64,000 nt of DNA, from NCBI RefSeq assembly GCF_000177215.2, contig NZ_CM001368.1, positions 1 to 64,000 on the forward strand. The letters are read 5' to 3'. This DNA is from Solidesulfovibrio carbinoliphilus subsp. oakridgensis (GTDB lineage Bacteria; Desulfobacterota; Desulfovibrionia; Desulfovibrionales; Desulfovibrionaceae). Each line of letters opens with the position of its first letter. Within the stretch, counting starts at the first letter, position 1. Below are positions 39,758-48,684 of this stretch, piece after piece. The notes below the pieces were generated by a model. It did not search any database. It had not been told where the DNA came from and saw only the letters and a program-made list of their open reading frames with translations. The position numbers and the translations under genes were made by a program.

Positions 39758-40398
39758 ACGGCGAGGATCTGACGCTTTCCCGCTACGAGATCCGGCTCTC
39801 GGGCCTGGGCGGCCAGGGGATCCTGACCATGGGCAAGCTGCTTGGCCAGGCCCTGGCCCTTTACCACGGCTACTACGTCACCCAGACCCAGAGCTACGGT
39901 CCCGAAGCCCGGGGCGGGGCCAGCCGGTCGGACCTGGTGGTCAGCTCCGAGCCCATCAGCTACCCCAAGACCGAATACCTGGACCTGCTCGTCGCCCTGT
40001 CCCAGGAGGCGGTCGGCATCTACTACCATTACTTGAAACCCCGGGGCACGCTGCTGATCGACACCGGGCTGGTCAAACAGACCCCGTCCAACGTCTTTCT
40101 GGGCCTCCCCTTCACGGACCTGGCCCGGGACACGGTGGGCGTGCCCCAGGCCACCAATGTGGTGGCCCTTGGCGCGGTGGCCTATTTGCTCCCGTTTGCC
40201 CGGCCCGACGCCATGCGCAAAAGCCTCAAGGCGACGCTGCCGGAAAAGATCCGGGCCGCCAATTTGCGAGCCTTCAACCTCGGCTACCAGGAGGCGCGCA
40301 AAAAGCTCGGCCAGCCCATCGCCGTGCCCGGAACGGGCGGCGAAAACGGCCAGGACGAGGAGCGCATGGACCTGACCGACATCATGGCCGAAGACTGA
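39754..40398 (+). CDS. korC: 2-oxoglutarate:ferredoxin oxidoreductase, gamma subunit
   Basis: Protein of 214 residues of the POR gamma family. Motifs are IRLSGLGGQGILTMGKLLG (about 12-30) and SYGPEARGGASRSDLVVS (about 46-63). The GTG start at 39754 overlaps the korB stop and follows GGGAGG; a longer in-frame ATG start inside korB is less likely. It completes the four-subunit enzyme and is followed after 116 bp by the acyl-CoA synthetase. Confidence 0.9.
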   Translation: MNGEDLTLSRYEIRLSGLGGQGILTMGKLLGQALALYHGYYVTQTQSYGPEARGGASRSDLVVSSEPISYPKTEYLDLLVALSQEAVGIYYHYLKPRGTLLIDTGLVKQTPSNVFLGLPFTDLARDTVGVPQATNVVALGAVAYLLPFARPDAMRKSLKATLPEKIRAANLRAFNLGYQEARKKLGQPIAVPGTGGENGQDEERMDLTDIMAED

Positions 40399-40514
40399 AG
40401 CCGCCTGGCAACCCCTGGATTTTTCCCACGGAAACAGGATAGGAAGGCCGGGAGAAGCCGGGGCGGCGGCCGGGGCGAACCGGCCGGCCGCCCAATTCCA
40501 AGGAGTGACCGGCC

Positions 40515-42629
40515 ATGCTCTTGACAGAACACGCCGGCAAGGCCCTTTTCGCCGAGGCCGGCATCGAGACGCCCCCGGGACTGGCCCTCGGTCCGGGCGA
40601 GGCGGCCGGGTTCGTGCCGCCCTTTGCCGCGCCCTGGTACTTGAAGGCCCAGACCCTTTCCGGCGGCCGGGGCAAGGCCGGCGGGGTGGTCCGGCTGGAC
40701 GATCCGGCCGGGCTCGAAGCCGCGGCCGAAGGGTTGTTCGGCCTCTCGCTTGGCGGCCAGACGCCGCCTTTTTTGCGCCTGGAGCCGGTGGTGCCCTTTG
40801 ACCGGGCCGTCTACCTGTCCCTGGGCGTCTCCCGGGAGCGCAAGGCCCTGTGCCTGACCGTGGCCCGGCAGGGCGGGGTGGACGTGGAAGGGCTGGCCGG
40901 CTCCGAGGAGCTGCTCGTCCTCGACGTGCCGCCGCCCTTTGCCCTGACCCCGAGGCTCGGCCGGGCCGCCTTTTTCCACCTGGGCCTGGAGCCGGAGCGG
41001 TTCGAGGCCTTTTTTACCCTGCTCTCCCGGCTTTTCGCGGCCGTCGACGCCTACGGTCTGCTCCTGGCCGAGATCAACCCCCTGGCCGTGACTCCGGACG
41101 GCCGGTTCGTGGCCCTGGACGCCAAGGTGGTGGTCGACGACCACGCCGTCTGCGTCACCCCGGCCCTGGCCCGGTTCGGGGACGACCGCTTCGCCACCCC
41201 GTCGGAGCGGCGGGCCGTGGCCCACAAGCTGTCTTTCGTGAGCCTGGCCGGCCGGGTGGGGCTGGTGGCCAACGGCGCCGGCCTGGCCATGGCCACCATG
41301 GACGCCCTGGACACGGCCGGGCTTTCGGCCGCCAATTTCCTGGATTTCGGCGGCGCGGCCGACGCCCCGCGCCTCACGGCCGCCTTTGACCTGATCTTTG
41401 CCGACCCGAACGTCACGGCCTGCTGCGTCAATATGTACGGCGGCATCCTGTCGTGTCTCGACGTGGCCGAGGCCCTGGCCGTGACCCTGGCCGACGCGCC
41501 GCCGCCACGGCCGGTGGTGGTGCGCTTTGCCGGCAACGGGGCGACTGCCGGGGCGGCCCGCCTGCGCCGGCTCGGGCTGCCGTCGTTGCTGGTCGCCGGG
41601 GACATGGACGAGGCCATGGCCCTGCTCTCGGAAATCGTTCCGGTCGGCCCCAGGCGGCCGCTTTCCATCCCCCTGGCCGAGGCCTGCCGGGACCGGCCGG
41701 CCGTTGCGCCGACAGACGCGGGGATGGCCCGCCGGACCACGCCTTCCCTGCCTTCGCTTCTCGACCTCGACCAAACGTCCGGCGTGCTGGTCCAGGGCCT
41801 GACCGGCCGGGCCGGCCGGCTCCACGCCCGGCGGATGGTGGCCGGGGGCACCAACGTGGCCTGCGGGGTGACGCCGTTTCGGGGCGGTACGGCCGTGGAC
41901 GGGATTCCGGTCTACGGCACCGTGGCCCAGGCGGTTCGCCACCACGACATCGCCCTGTCCGTCCTCTTCGTGCCCGCGCCCGGGGCGGCCGACGCCGTCC
42001 TGGAGGCGGCCGAGGCCGGCATCCGGCGGATCGTGTGCATCACCGACGGCGTGCCCCAGAAGGACATGCTGGCCGTGCGCACGGCCCTGGCCGGCCAGGG
42101 CACGCTGCTCCTTGGCCCCAACACGCCGGGCCTTTGCCTGCCGGGCCGGATGCAGGCCGGCATCATGCCCGGGGAGCCGTTTTCGCCCGGCCCGGTGGCG
42201 GTCTTTTCCCGCAGCGGCACCCTGGCCTACGAGGTCTGCTCACGGCTTACCGCCGCCGGCATCGGCCAGGCCGTGGTGGCCGGCATCGGCGGCGATCCGT
42301 TCGGCGGGGCGGGATTCGTGGAACTGTGCGAAATGGTGCGCCATGACGAGCGGGTGCGGGCCGTCATGGTCGTCGGCGAGGTCGGCGGCTACGCCGAGGA
42401 GGATTTGGCCGCCCACGTGGCCGCGACCGGCTATCCCAAGCCGGTGGCCGCCTTCGTGGCCGGGCTGACGGCCCCGCCGGGGCGCACCCTCGGCCATGCC
42501 GGGGCCCTTCTCGACCGGCCGGGCGGCATCACGGAAAAGCTGGCCTGCCTGGCCCGGGCCGGCATTGCCGTGTGTCCGGAACTCGGCGACGTGGCCGGCG
42601 TCATGGCCGGGGCGCTCTGCGGCGCGTAG
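40515..42629 (+). CDS. Fused beta-alpha succinyl-CoA synthetase-like (nucleoside-diphosphate-forming) enzyme
   Basis: Protein of 704 residues in which a SucC-like half precedes a SucD-like half. Residues 1-235 form the ATP-grasp domain (KAQTLSGGRGKAGGVV; LAEINPLAV). Residues 240-390 form the beta C-terminal domain. From about 415 the CoA-binding fold starts (VLVQGLTGRAGRLHARRMV), and the phospho-histidine is in TLGHAG at H661. By context with korDABC it would convert succinyl-CoA to succinate with ATP or GTP formation, or work in reverse. The two halves are separate genes in most bacteria. GGAGTG precedes the ATG. Confidence 0.88.
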   Translation: MLLTEHAGKALFAEAGIETPPGLALGPGEAAGFVPPFAAPWYLKAQTLSGGRGKAGGVVRLDDPAGLEAAAEGLFGLSLGGQTPPFLRLEPVVPFDRAVYLSLGVSRERKALCLTVARQGGVDVEGLAGSEELLVLDVPPPFALTPRLGRAAFFHLGLEPERFEAFFTLLSRLFAAVDAYGLLLAEINPLAVTPDGRFVALDAKVVVDDHAVCVTPALARFGDDRFATPSERRAVAHKLSFVSLAGRVGLVANGAGLAMATMDALDTAGLSAANFLDFGGAADAPRLTAAFDLIFADPNVTACCVNMYGGILSCLDVAEALAVTLADAPPPRPVVVRFAGNGATAGAARLRRLGLPSLLVAGDMDEAMALLSEIVPVGPRRPLSIPLAEACRDRPAVAPTDAGMARRTTPSLPSLLDLDQTSGVLVQGLTGRAGRLHARRMVAGGTNVACGVTPFRGGTAVDGIPVYGTVAQAVRHHDIALSVLFVPAPGAADAVLEAAEAGIRRIVCITDGVPQKDMLAVRTALAGQGTLLLGPNTPGLCLPGRMQAGIMPGEPFSPGPVAVFSRSGTLAYEVCSRLTAAGIGQAVVAGIGGDPFGGAGFVELCEMVRHDERVRAVMVVGEVGGYAEEDLAAHVAATGYPKPVAAFVAGLTAPPGRTLGHAGALLDRPGGITEKLACLARAGIAVCPELGDVAGVMAGALCGA

Positions 42630-42660
42630 GGGAACTTTGGACTCGGCGGCATCGTCTGGC

Positions 42661-42687
42661 GGGCCGGCCGGCTTTCCTGGCCGGCCC
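42661..42687 (+). terminator. GC hairpin after the acyl-CoA synthetase
   Basis: A perfect 9-bp stem (42661-42669 / 42679-42687) with a 9-nt loop lies between convergent genes. Only GC-rich sequence follows, so termination would not be classic Rho-independent. Confidence 0.45.
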
Positions 42688-42722
42688 GGTGGGGGAACGT
42701 CGGAAAGGGGAAGCGGGGCTGG

Positions 42723-43055
42723 CTAGTTTCCCGGGGCCGGAGCCTGCCCGGTCTTGGCGTCCTTTTTCTCCCGCTGGGGCTTGACGTAACCCTTGTACTT
42801 GTCCTCGATCTTGGACTTGTCCTTGGCGAACTCGGTCGCGTCCTTGGCGTGCTCCCGGTCCACCCAGGCCCGGTAGCGGGCTTCGGCCGCATCGGTCTTG
42901 ACGGTGGAGGGCCGGGCCTTGGCCGGGGCGGGGGCGGCTTCGGGAGCGCCATCCCCGGCGGCTGCCGGCTGGGGGGCCGGTCCGGCCGCCGTGGCCGCCA
43001 GCGGGGAAGCGAGCAGAAGCGCCGCAACCACGATCGAAAGCAGGACCTTTTCCAT
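42723..43055 (-). CDS. Small secreted Ala/Pro- and Lys-rich protein
   Basis: Protein of 110 residues with a signal peptide (about 1-23, ending ATAAG). An Ala/Pro-rich segment follows, then a charged helical segment with many Lys, Asp and Glu (about 50-100). No recognised domain. It would be periplasmic or surface-exposed. Monocistronic, convergent with the synthetase gene. GAGTCCTC lies before the ATG. Confidence 0.6.
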   Translation of the reverse strand: MEKVLLSIVVAALLLASPLAATAAGPAPQPAAAGDGAPEAAPAPAKARPSTVKTDAAEARYRAWVDREHAKDATEFAKDKSKIEDKYKGYVKPQREKKDAKTGQAPAPGN

Positions 43056-43228
43056 GAGGACTCCCTGGCGGCCGGACGGGCCGCGAAAACGTCGGGCTGG
43101 AACTAACCATATTTTGCCTGCCCCGGCAATGGCGGGCACCCCCCGATTCCTTCCTGTGCGGTCCCTGTGGCCGGGAGCATGGGAGCGACCCCCTGGTCAA
43201 AAAGCCGGCGCTGCCGTATGCCGGGCCT

Positions 43229-44866
43229 ATGACGGACACGCCACCCCTCTGGGACGACCCGGCTTTTGCCGGGGCCATGATGGACGCTTCCCCGGACCTT
43301 TTTTTCTTCAAGGACGCCTCCGGCGTCTACCGGTACGCCAACACGGCCTTTTGCCGCCTGTTCGGGCTCTCCCGGGAAGCCGTTGTCGGCCACACCGACG
43401 CGGACCTCTTTCCCCCCGAAAACGCCGAACGCCATACCCGGGCCGACCGGTCGGTGCTGGCCGGCGGCCGGTCCGACTCCTTTGAATACGAGGTGGCCCG
43501 AAACGGCCGGACGGTCTGGCTGCAGGTGCTCAAAACCCCGGTTGCGGATGCGTCCGGGCAGGCGGCCGGCCTTTTTTGCACCGCCCGCAACATCACCGGG
43601 CACAAGCAGCGGGAAGCCCAGGCCCGGCTCACCCGCAACGAACTGGAAAAGGACGTCAGCGAACAGGCCGAGGACCTGCGCCAGGCCAACCAGGAGTTGC
43701 GCCGCCAGATCGAGGAGCGGCACAAGGCCGAACAGGCCCTGGAACAATCCCTGCGGACCGTCAACCTGATTCTGGAAAACAGCCCCATCGGCATCGCCTT
43801 CGTTTCCGAACGCGTGGTGCAACGGGCCAACCCCCGTTTCCACGAGCTGTTCGCCCGGCCCGGCGGCTCCATCCTCGGCCTTTCCACCGCGGCCTTCTAT
43901 CCCGACCGGGAGGCCTTCGAGGCGTTCGGCCGGGAGTTCTATCCGATTCTCGGCCGGGGCGAGCGGGTGGACACGGTGCGGGTCATGCGCCGGGCCGACG
44001 GCACGGATTTCTGGTGCCGCATCATCGGCCAGGTCCTTTTTCCGGACCGGCCCCAGGCCGGCTCCATCTGGCTCATGGAGGACGTGACCGACAGGCGGCT
44101 GGCCGAGGAGGCGACGCTGGCCGCCGAACGCCTCAAGCGCGAGTTCATGGACAACATGTCCCACGAGATCCGCACGCCCCTAAACGGCATCCTCGGCATG
44201 GCCGAACTGCTCCAGGCCGCCGCCCTGCCTCCCGAGCAGCGCGGGCAGGTGGAAACCTTGCAGGAGGCCGCCCACATCCTGATGGACCTCCTTGAGAGCA
44301 TCCTCGATTTCTCGCGCCTGGATTCCGGCGACACGGAGACCCGGCGCACGCCGTTCAGTCTCAACAACATCATCCAGGGGGCCGTCAATTCCTTCGGCTC
44401 CGCGGCCCTCAAAAAGGGCCTGTCCCTGCGCTGGCAGATCAGCCCGCAGGCCCCGGACACGGTGGTCGGGGACGGCGGCGGCCTGCGCCAGGTGCTGGCC
44501 GCGCTTATAAGCAACGCCATCAAGTTCACGAACGAGGGAATGGTGGAAGTGGTGGTGGGCCTTGGCCCGTTGGGCGAGGTGTCCGCCGGCCGGACCGGGG
44601 AGGGGGATTCGCCGGTGCTGCTGACGGTTGCCGTGGGGGACACGGGCATCGGCCTGGCCCCGGACCAGCTCGAAACCATTTTCGAGCCGTTTCGGCAGGC
44701 CGACGGCAGCATGACCCGCCGTTTCGGCGGCGCGGGCCTGGGGCTCGCCATCGCCCGCAAGCTGGCCGCCGCCATGGGCGGCACCCTCGAGGTCCGCAGC
44801 GAACCGGGCAAGGGGAGCGTGTTTTGCTTCACCGCCCCCTTCGACCTCCTGCCCGCCACGGCCTGA
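43229..44866 (+). CDS. Cytoplasmic PAS-PAS sensor histidine kinase
   Basis: Protein of 545 residues without transmembrane segments. PAS domains at about 12-125 and 175-292 are joined by a coiled-coil (130-180). The dimerisation/phosphoacceptor domain has MSHEIRTPLNG with H312. The HATPase domain shows the N box ISNAIKFTNEG, the G1 box VGDTGIGLAP, the F box IFEPFRQ and the G2 box GGAGLGLAIARKL. There is no receiver or HPt domain and no response regulator gene nearby, so the partner is elsewhere. The Lon-receiver protein is a conceivable but unproven partner. Confidence 0.9.
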   Translation: MTDTPPLWDDPAFAGAMMDASPDLFFFKDASGVYRYANTAFCRLFGLSREAVVGHTDADLFPPENAERHTRADRSVLAGGRSDSFEYEVARNGRTVWLQVLKTPVADASGQAAGLFCTARNITGHKQREAQARLTRNELEKDVSEQAEDLRQANQELRRQIEERHKAEQALEQSLRTVNLILENSPIGIAFVSERVVQRANPRFHELFARPGGSILGLSTAAFYPDREAFEAFGREFYPILGRGERVDTVRVMRRADGTDFWCRIIGQVLFPDRPQAGSIWLMEDVTDRRLAEEATLAAERLKREFMDNMSHEIRTPLNGILGMAELLQAAALPPEQRGQVETLQEAAHILMDLLESILDFSRLDSGDTETRRTPFSLNNIIQGAVNSFGSAALKKGLSLRWQISPQAPDTVVGDGGGLRQVLAALISNAIKFTNEGMVEVVVGLGPLGEVSAGRTGEGDSPVLLTVAVGDTGIGLAPDQLETIFEPFRQADGSMTRRFGGAGLGLAIARKLAAAMGGTLEVRSEPGKGSVFCFTAPFDLLPATA

Positions 44867-44897
44867 GCAGGGGGAAGCGTCCGGGACGGCCGGCGGA

Positions 44898-45329
44898 TCA
44901 GGCCGGCAAGCTTTGGCCGTCGGCCGCAACCGCCTCCACCGCCTGCTCGGTCAGGGCTTCCATGACCGGGCCGTGGTCGAGGCCGGCCAGGTGCAAAAAT
45001 CCGTGGGCCAGGAGCCGGGCCAGATGGGTGGCCGGCTCCTGGCCGTAGAGAAAGGCCTCCCGGGCCACCGTGTCGAGACTGACGGCCATTTCCCCGAGAT
45101 ACTCCGGCCGGCCCGGATCGTCGGCCGGAAAGCTCAGGACGTTGGTCGGGCCGACAAGGCCGAGATAGTCCCGGTTGAGCGCCGCCATCTCCCCATCCCC
45201 GACCAGCCGCAGGTCGTACTCCCGGCCGTCAAGGTCGAGGGCACGCAGCACCCGGCCGCAAAGCGCCCCGATCTCGAAGCGCGTCCCCGGAAGGCCGGGC
45301 GCGAAAAGCCCGCGCGCCACCCCGATCAT
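44898..45329 (-). CDS. ybeY: Endoribonuclease YbeY
   Basis: Protein of 143 residues. The zinc motif is HGFLHLAGLDH (about 110-120), the YbeY signature HGxLHLxGxDH. TNVLSFP is the conserved fold element upstream. It functions in 16S rRNA 3' end maturation and ribosome quality control. ATGA overlap with pgpH; third gene of phoH-pgpH-ybeY, a conserved order. Confidence 0.93.
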   Translation of the reverse strand: MIGVARGLFAPGLPGTRFEIGALCGRVLRALDLDGREYDLRLVGDGEMAALNRDYLGLVGPTNVLSFPADDPGRPEYLGEMAVSLDTVAREAFLYGQEPATHLARLLAHGFLHLAGLDHGPVMEALTEQAVEAVAADGQSLPA

Positions 45330-47641
45330 GCGGCGTGTTCCGCGGTCTTGGGATCCACGGCGCAGACCGGCTCCTCGCGGGGCTTGCCGTTTTTGGCCTC
45401 CACGGCCTTGGCGCTCGGGTATTCGATCCGCTGGTGGAAGATGCCGGTCAGGATGCGGTGGAAGGTGTCGGTCAAAAGCGTCAGGTCCTTGAGCGTCAAC
45501 TGGGATTCGTCGAGTTCGCCCTCGGTGTAGATCTTGCGCACGATGTTCTGGATGTGTCCCTTGATGCGGCTCGGCGTCGGATCGACCAGGGTCCGGCTCG
45601 AGGCCTCGATGGCGTCGGCCAGGAGAATGAGGCCCGCTTCCTTGCTCTGGGGCTTGGGGCCGGGATAACGGTAGTCCTCTTCGCGCACCGGGTCGTCGCC
45701 CTTGGATTCGGCCAGTTCCTTGGCCTTGTGGTGGAAGTAGGCGATGAGCGTGGTGCCGTGGTGCTGGCCGATCAGATCCGTGATCTGCTGGCCGAGCCGG
45801 TGCTCCCGGGCCAGCTCCACGCCCTTTTTGACGTGGGCGATCAAAATGAGCGCGCTCATGGACGGGGCGAGCTTGTTGTGGCGGTTCTCCTTGCAGGAGA
45901 TGTTTTCGATGAAATAATGGGGATTTTTGAGCTTGCCGATGTCGTGGTACAGGGCCGCCACCTTGCCGAGGAGCGGATTGGCCCCGATGGCCCTTGCCCC
46001 GGCCTCGACCATGTTGGAGACGATGAGCGCATGGTGGTAGGTGCCGGGCGCCTTGACCATCAGCTCCTGGAGCAGGGGTTGCTCCAGGTTCAGGAGTTCC
46101 ATCAGGCGAAACCGCGAGGTGTAGCCGAAGATGAGTTCCATGATCGGGGCGATGCCGACCACGGCCAAAAGCGACAGGAACGAGGACAGGGCCACGAAGA
46201 CCAGGCCCGTGCCGGCCATGGCCGGGTCGCCCAGCTCCATGAGGTTGACCGACAGCCAGATGGCGCACAGCGAGGCCAGGAGCGGCAGCACGCTTTTAAG
46301 GACCTGGGACCGGGTTTCGGAACGCTTCATGAGGTAGATGTAGATCATGGAGCCGACGAAATAATAACAGAAGATGCCGATGCCGCCGTAGACCATGTTG
46401 GCGGCCAGAAACGACAGGATGAGGCTGACCAGGATGCATAGCCGCTTGGAGAAAAAAAGGGCCAGGATGCCGGCCGCGCCGGCCATGGGCAGGCTGAAGG
46501 CGAAGTAGATCGAGCGCGTGGCCTCGGGCAGCCCCCCTCCGCCCGGCAGGGTGACCACGTCGGCCACCTTGGCCAGCATGCCGAAAATGAGCAGGATGAC
46601 GCCGAGAAAGACCCAGTCCGTGCTGCGGATGCGCTTTATGCCCGAGCGTTCAAGCGAGATGTAGAGCACGGCCAGGAACATGAGGCACATGCCGAACACG
46701 CCGAACGCGCGCAGCAGGTTGTAGGGCCCTTTGCGGTGCGAATAGAGGGCCTGGAGCTTTAACTGCTGGATCGGCCCCACGCGCTCGCCCTGGCGTACGA
46801 TGACCTCGCCTTTCTTGATGATGTAGTAGAGCGGTTCCACGGCCCGGGTGATCTCGCGCTTCCTGGCCTGGGTGATGTCCTGGTTGAAGGTCATGTTCGG
46901 CGCGAGCAGGGGATAGATGAGGGTATAGACCGCCTTTCGCAGGCGAAAGGGCTTGTTCATGGACACCTTGAGCTTGTGCTCCAGGTCGTCTTTTATCTGC
47001 TTCAAGTCCCTGACGTCGCGCGTGTCCACGCGCAGCGTCTCCATCATGGAGGGCAGATCGCGCATGAGCACGCCGTTTTTAAACGGCGCGAAAAGCGCGG
47101 TCGAGGCCACGACCCCGGGCTCGTAGTTCTGCTTGAGCCAGGGCAGGACCTCCCCCTGGAGCAGGGCCTTGAAGTCGTCCTGCCGCCAGACCTCGATGAT
47201 GTCACTGCCGATTTCGGTGTTGAGGTTCTCCGCGATCTGCCACCGCAGCTTTTCCAGGTCCTCGCCGCCGGCGGCGCGGACCGAGGCCAGGATGTCCTCG
47301 GCGCTTTTGGCCAGGGCCTCGTAGGGCAGGGGGCTGACGTCGAAGACCGGGGGCTGGGAATCGGCCACCTGGTCGCGCTTGCGGCTGGTGGCTTCCACAT
47401 CCTCGATCTGGAGGCTCTGGTCCGCGGCCACGTCCTGGGTCGCGATCTCGCCGGCCGTAAACAGCCGGACCGAATTGTCGAGCCCGAGCCGGGCCACGAA
47501 ACTCAAGGTGAAAACGGCGGCCAGGAAAAAAACGAATCCCGGCAACCCATGGGGCGCCGGACAGCAACGGCTCCCCTGGGAGGCCTGGGACGGCTGCTGG
47601 CCCTTAATTTTCCGTTTTACCTTGTCTACTATCTCGCTCAT
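45326..47641 (-). CDS. pgpH: 7TM-HD domain c-di-AMP phosphodiesterase-like protein (PgpH/YqfF)
   Basis: Protein of 771 residues. An N-terminal helix (about 33-52) leads to a large extracytoplasmic 7TMR-HDED domain (about 55-330), seven hydrophobic helices (about 340-535) and a cytoplasmic HD domain (about 560-720). The HD motif is LYHDIGK with HHALIVSNM before it and HHGTTLIAYFHH after. Members degrade c-di-AMP in Firmicutes; the signal in this group is not established. Start at 47641; it overlaps the phoH 3' end by 38 bp. Confidence 0.88.
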   Translation of the reverse strand: MSEIVDKVKRKIKGQQPSQASQGSRCCPAPHGLPGFVFFLAAVFTLSFVARLGLDNSVRLFTAGEIATQDVAADQSLQIEDVEATSRKRDQVADSQPPVFDVSPLPYEALAKSAEDILASVRAAGGEDLEKLRWQIAENLNTEIGSDIIEVWRQDDFKALLQGEVLPWLKQNYEPGVVASTALFAPFKNGVLMRDLPSMMETLRVDTRDVRDLKQIKDDLEHKLKVSMNKPFRLRKAVYTLIYPLLAPNMTFNQDITQARKREITRAVEPLYYIIKKGEVIVRQGERVGPIQQLKLQALYSHRKGPYNLLRAFGVFGMCLMFLAVLYISLERSGIKRIRSTDWVFLGVILLIFGMLAKVADVVTLPGGGGLPEATRSIYFAFSLPMAGAAGILALFFSKRLCILVSLILSFLAANMVYGGIGIFCYYFVGSMIYIYLMKRSETRSQVLKSVLPLLASLCAIWLSVNLMELGDPAMAGTGLVFVALSSFLSLLAVVGIAPIMELIFGYTSRFRLMELLNLEQPLLQELMVKAPGTYHHALIVSNMVEAGARAIGANPLLGKVAALYHDIGKLKNPHYFIENISCKENRHNKLAPSMSALILIAHVKKGVELAREHRLGQQITDLIGQHHGTTLIAYFHHKAKELAESKGDDPVREEDYRYPGPKPQSKEAGLILLADAIEASSRTLVDPTPSRIKGHIQNIVRKIYTEGELDESQLTLKDLTLLTDTFHRILTGIFHQRIEYPSAKAVEAKNGKPREEPVCAVDPKTAEHAA

Positions 47642-48590
47642 AGGCCTGTACGATCCTTCCCACGAGGGGATGGCGGATGACGTCCGCGTCGGTAAAAGAG
47701 ACGAAATCAATGCCGTGCACCCCGTCCAGCACCCGTTTGGCCTCAACCAGGCCGGATACCGAGCGGGGGGGCAGGTCGATCTGGGTCACGTCGCCCGTGA
47801 CCACGGCCTTGGACGCGAGCCCAAGCCGGGTCAGGAACATCTTCATCTGTTCGGGCGTGGTGTTCTGGGCCTCGTCCAGGATGATGAGCGCGTCGTTTAA
47901 GGTCCGGCCGCGCATGAAGGCCAGGGGGGCCACCTCGATGACCCCGGTGTCGAGCATCTCCCGGACTTTCCGGAAGTCGAGCATGTCGTTTAAGGCGTCG
48001 TAGAGCGGACGCAGGTACGGATTGACCTTTTCCACCATGTCGCCGGGCAGGAAGCCGAGCTTCTCGCCCGCTTCCACCGCCGGCCGGGTGAGGATCAGCC
48101 GCTTGACCCGGCGCTCCAGCAGGAACCCGACGCCCATGGCCACGGCCAGGTAGGTCTTGCCCGTGCCGGCCGGCCCGATGCCGAAGACCAGGTCGTGCTT
48201 GCGGATCGAGGCCAGGTACTGCCGCTGGGTGGCGGTCTTGGGGGTGACGGTCTTTTTCGGGGAAACGGCCAGGCTTTCCTCGCGGTAGACCCGCTGCAGG
48301 CTGGCCTCGGGCTCCCGGGCCAGGACGCTGAGCGCCTGTTCCACGTCGGCCGGATAGACGGGCTTGCCCTGGCGCAAAAGGCCGTAGAGCTGCACCAGCA
48401 CATTGGCCACATGGGAAAGCGTCTCCTCGGACTCGGCGCGCACAATCACCGCGCTGCCCCTGGTGTCGAGACGCGCCCCGGATTTGTCGGCAATCAGGGC
48501 GATATTTTCGTTGTGGGGACCAAACAGGTCCCTGGCCAGCTCGGAGTCGTCGAATTCGAGCCGCCGTTCGTGGCCAAGCGTTTCGATCAT
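47604..48590 (-). CDS. PhoH-like ATPase (YbeZ)
   Basis: Protein of 328 residues. An N-terminal KH-like RNA-binding region (about 10-90) is followed by the PhoH ATPase with Walker A GPAGTGKTYLA (about 139-149), LTRPAVEAGEKLGFLPGD and Walker B IILDEAQNTTPEQ. Family members are RNA-linked NTPases often encoded beside YbeY. First of three overlapping genes. Confidence 0.92.
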   Translation of the reverse strand: MIETLGHERRLEFDDSELARDLFGPHNENIALIADKSGARLDTRGSAVIVRAESEETLSHVANVLVQLYGLLRQGKPVYPADVEQALSVLAREPEASLQRVYREESLAVSPKKTVTPKTATQRQYLASIRKHDLVFGIGPAGTGKTYLAVAMGVGFLLERRVKRLILTRPAVEAGEKLGFLPGDMVEKVNPYLRPLYDALNDMLDFRKVREMLDTGVIEVAPLAFMRGRTLNDALIILDEAQNTTPEQMKMFLTRLGLASKAVVTGDVTQIDLPPRSVSGLVEAKRVLDGVHGIDFVSFTDADVIRHPLVGRIVQAYERDSRQGKTEN

Positions 48591-48684
48591 AATTTCATGA
48601 CGCTATCCCGGTACGAATGCCGTGAGCATGGTCCGGTTACGCAATTAATACAACCCCGCGCCAACTACAAGCGAATCAGCGGAT

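Noticed and set aside
43103-44164. Frame of 353 codons opposite the PAS histidine kinase
   Set aside because: Antisense shadow with no domain signature; the kinase on the plus strand has all H, N and G boxes.
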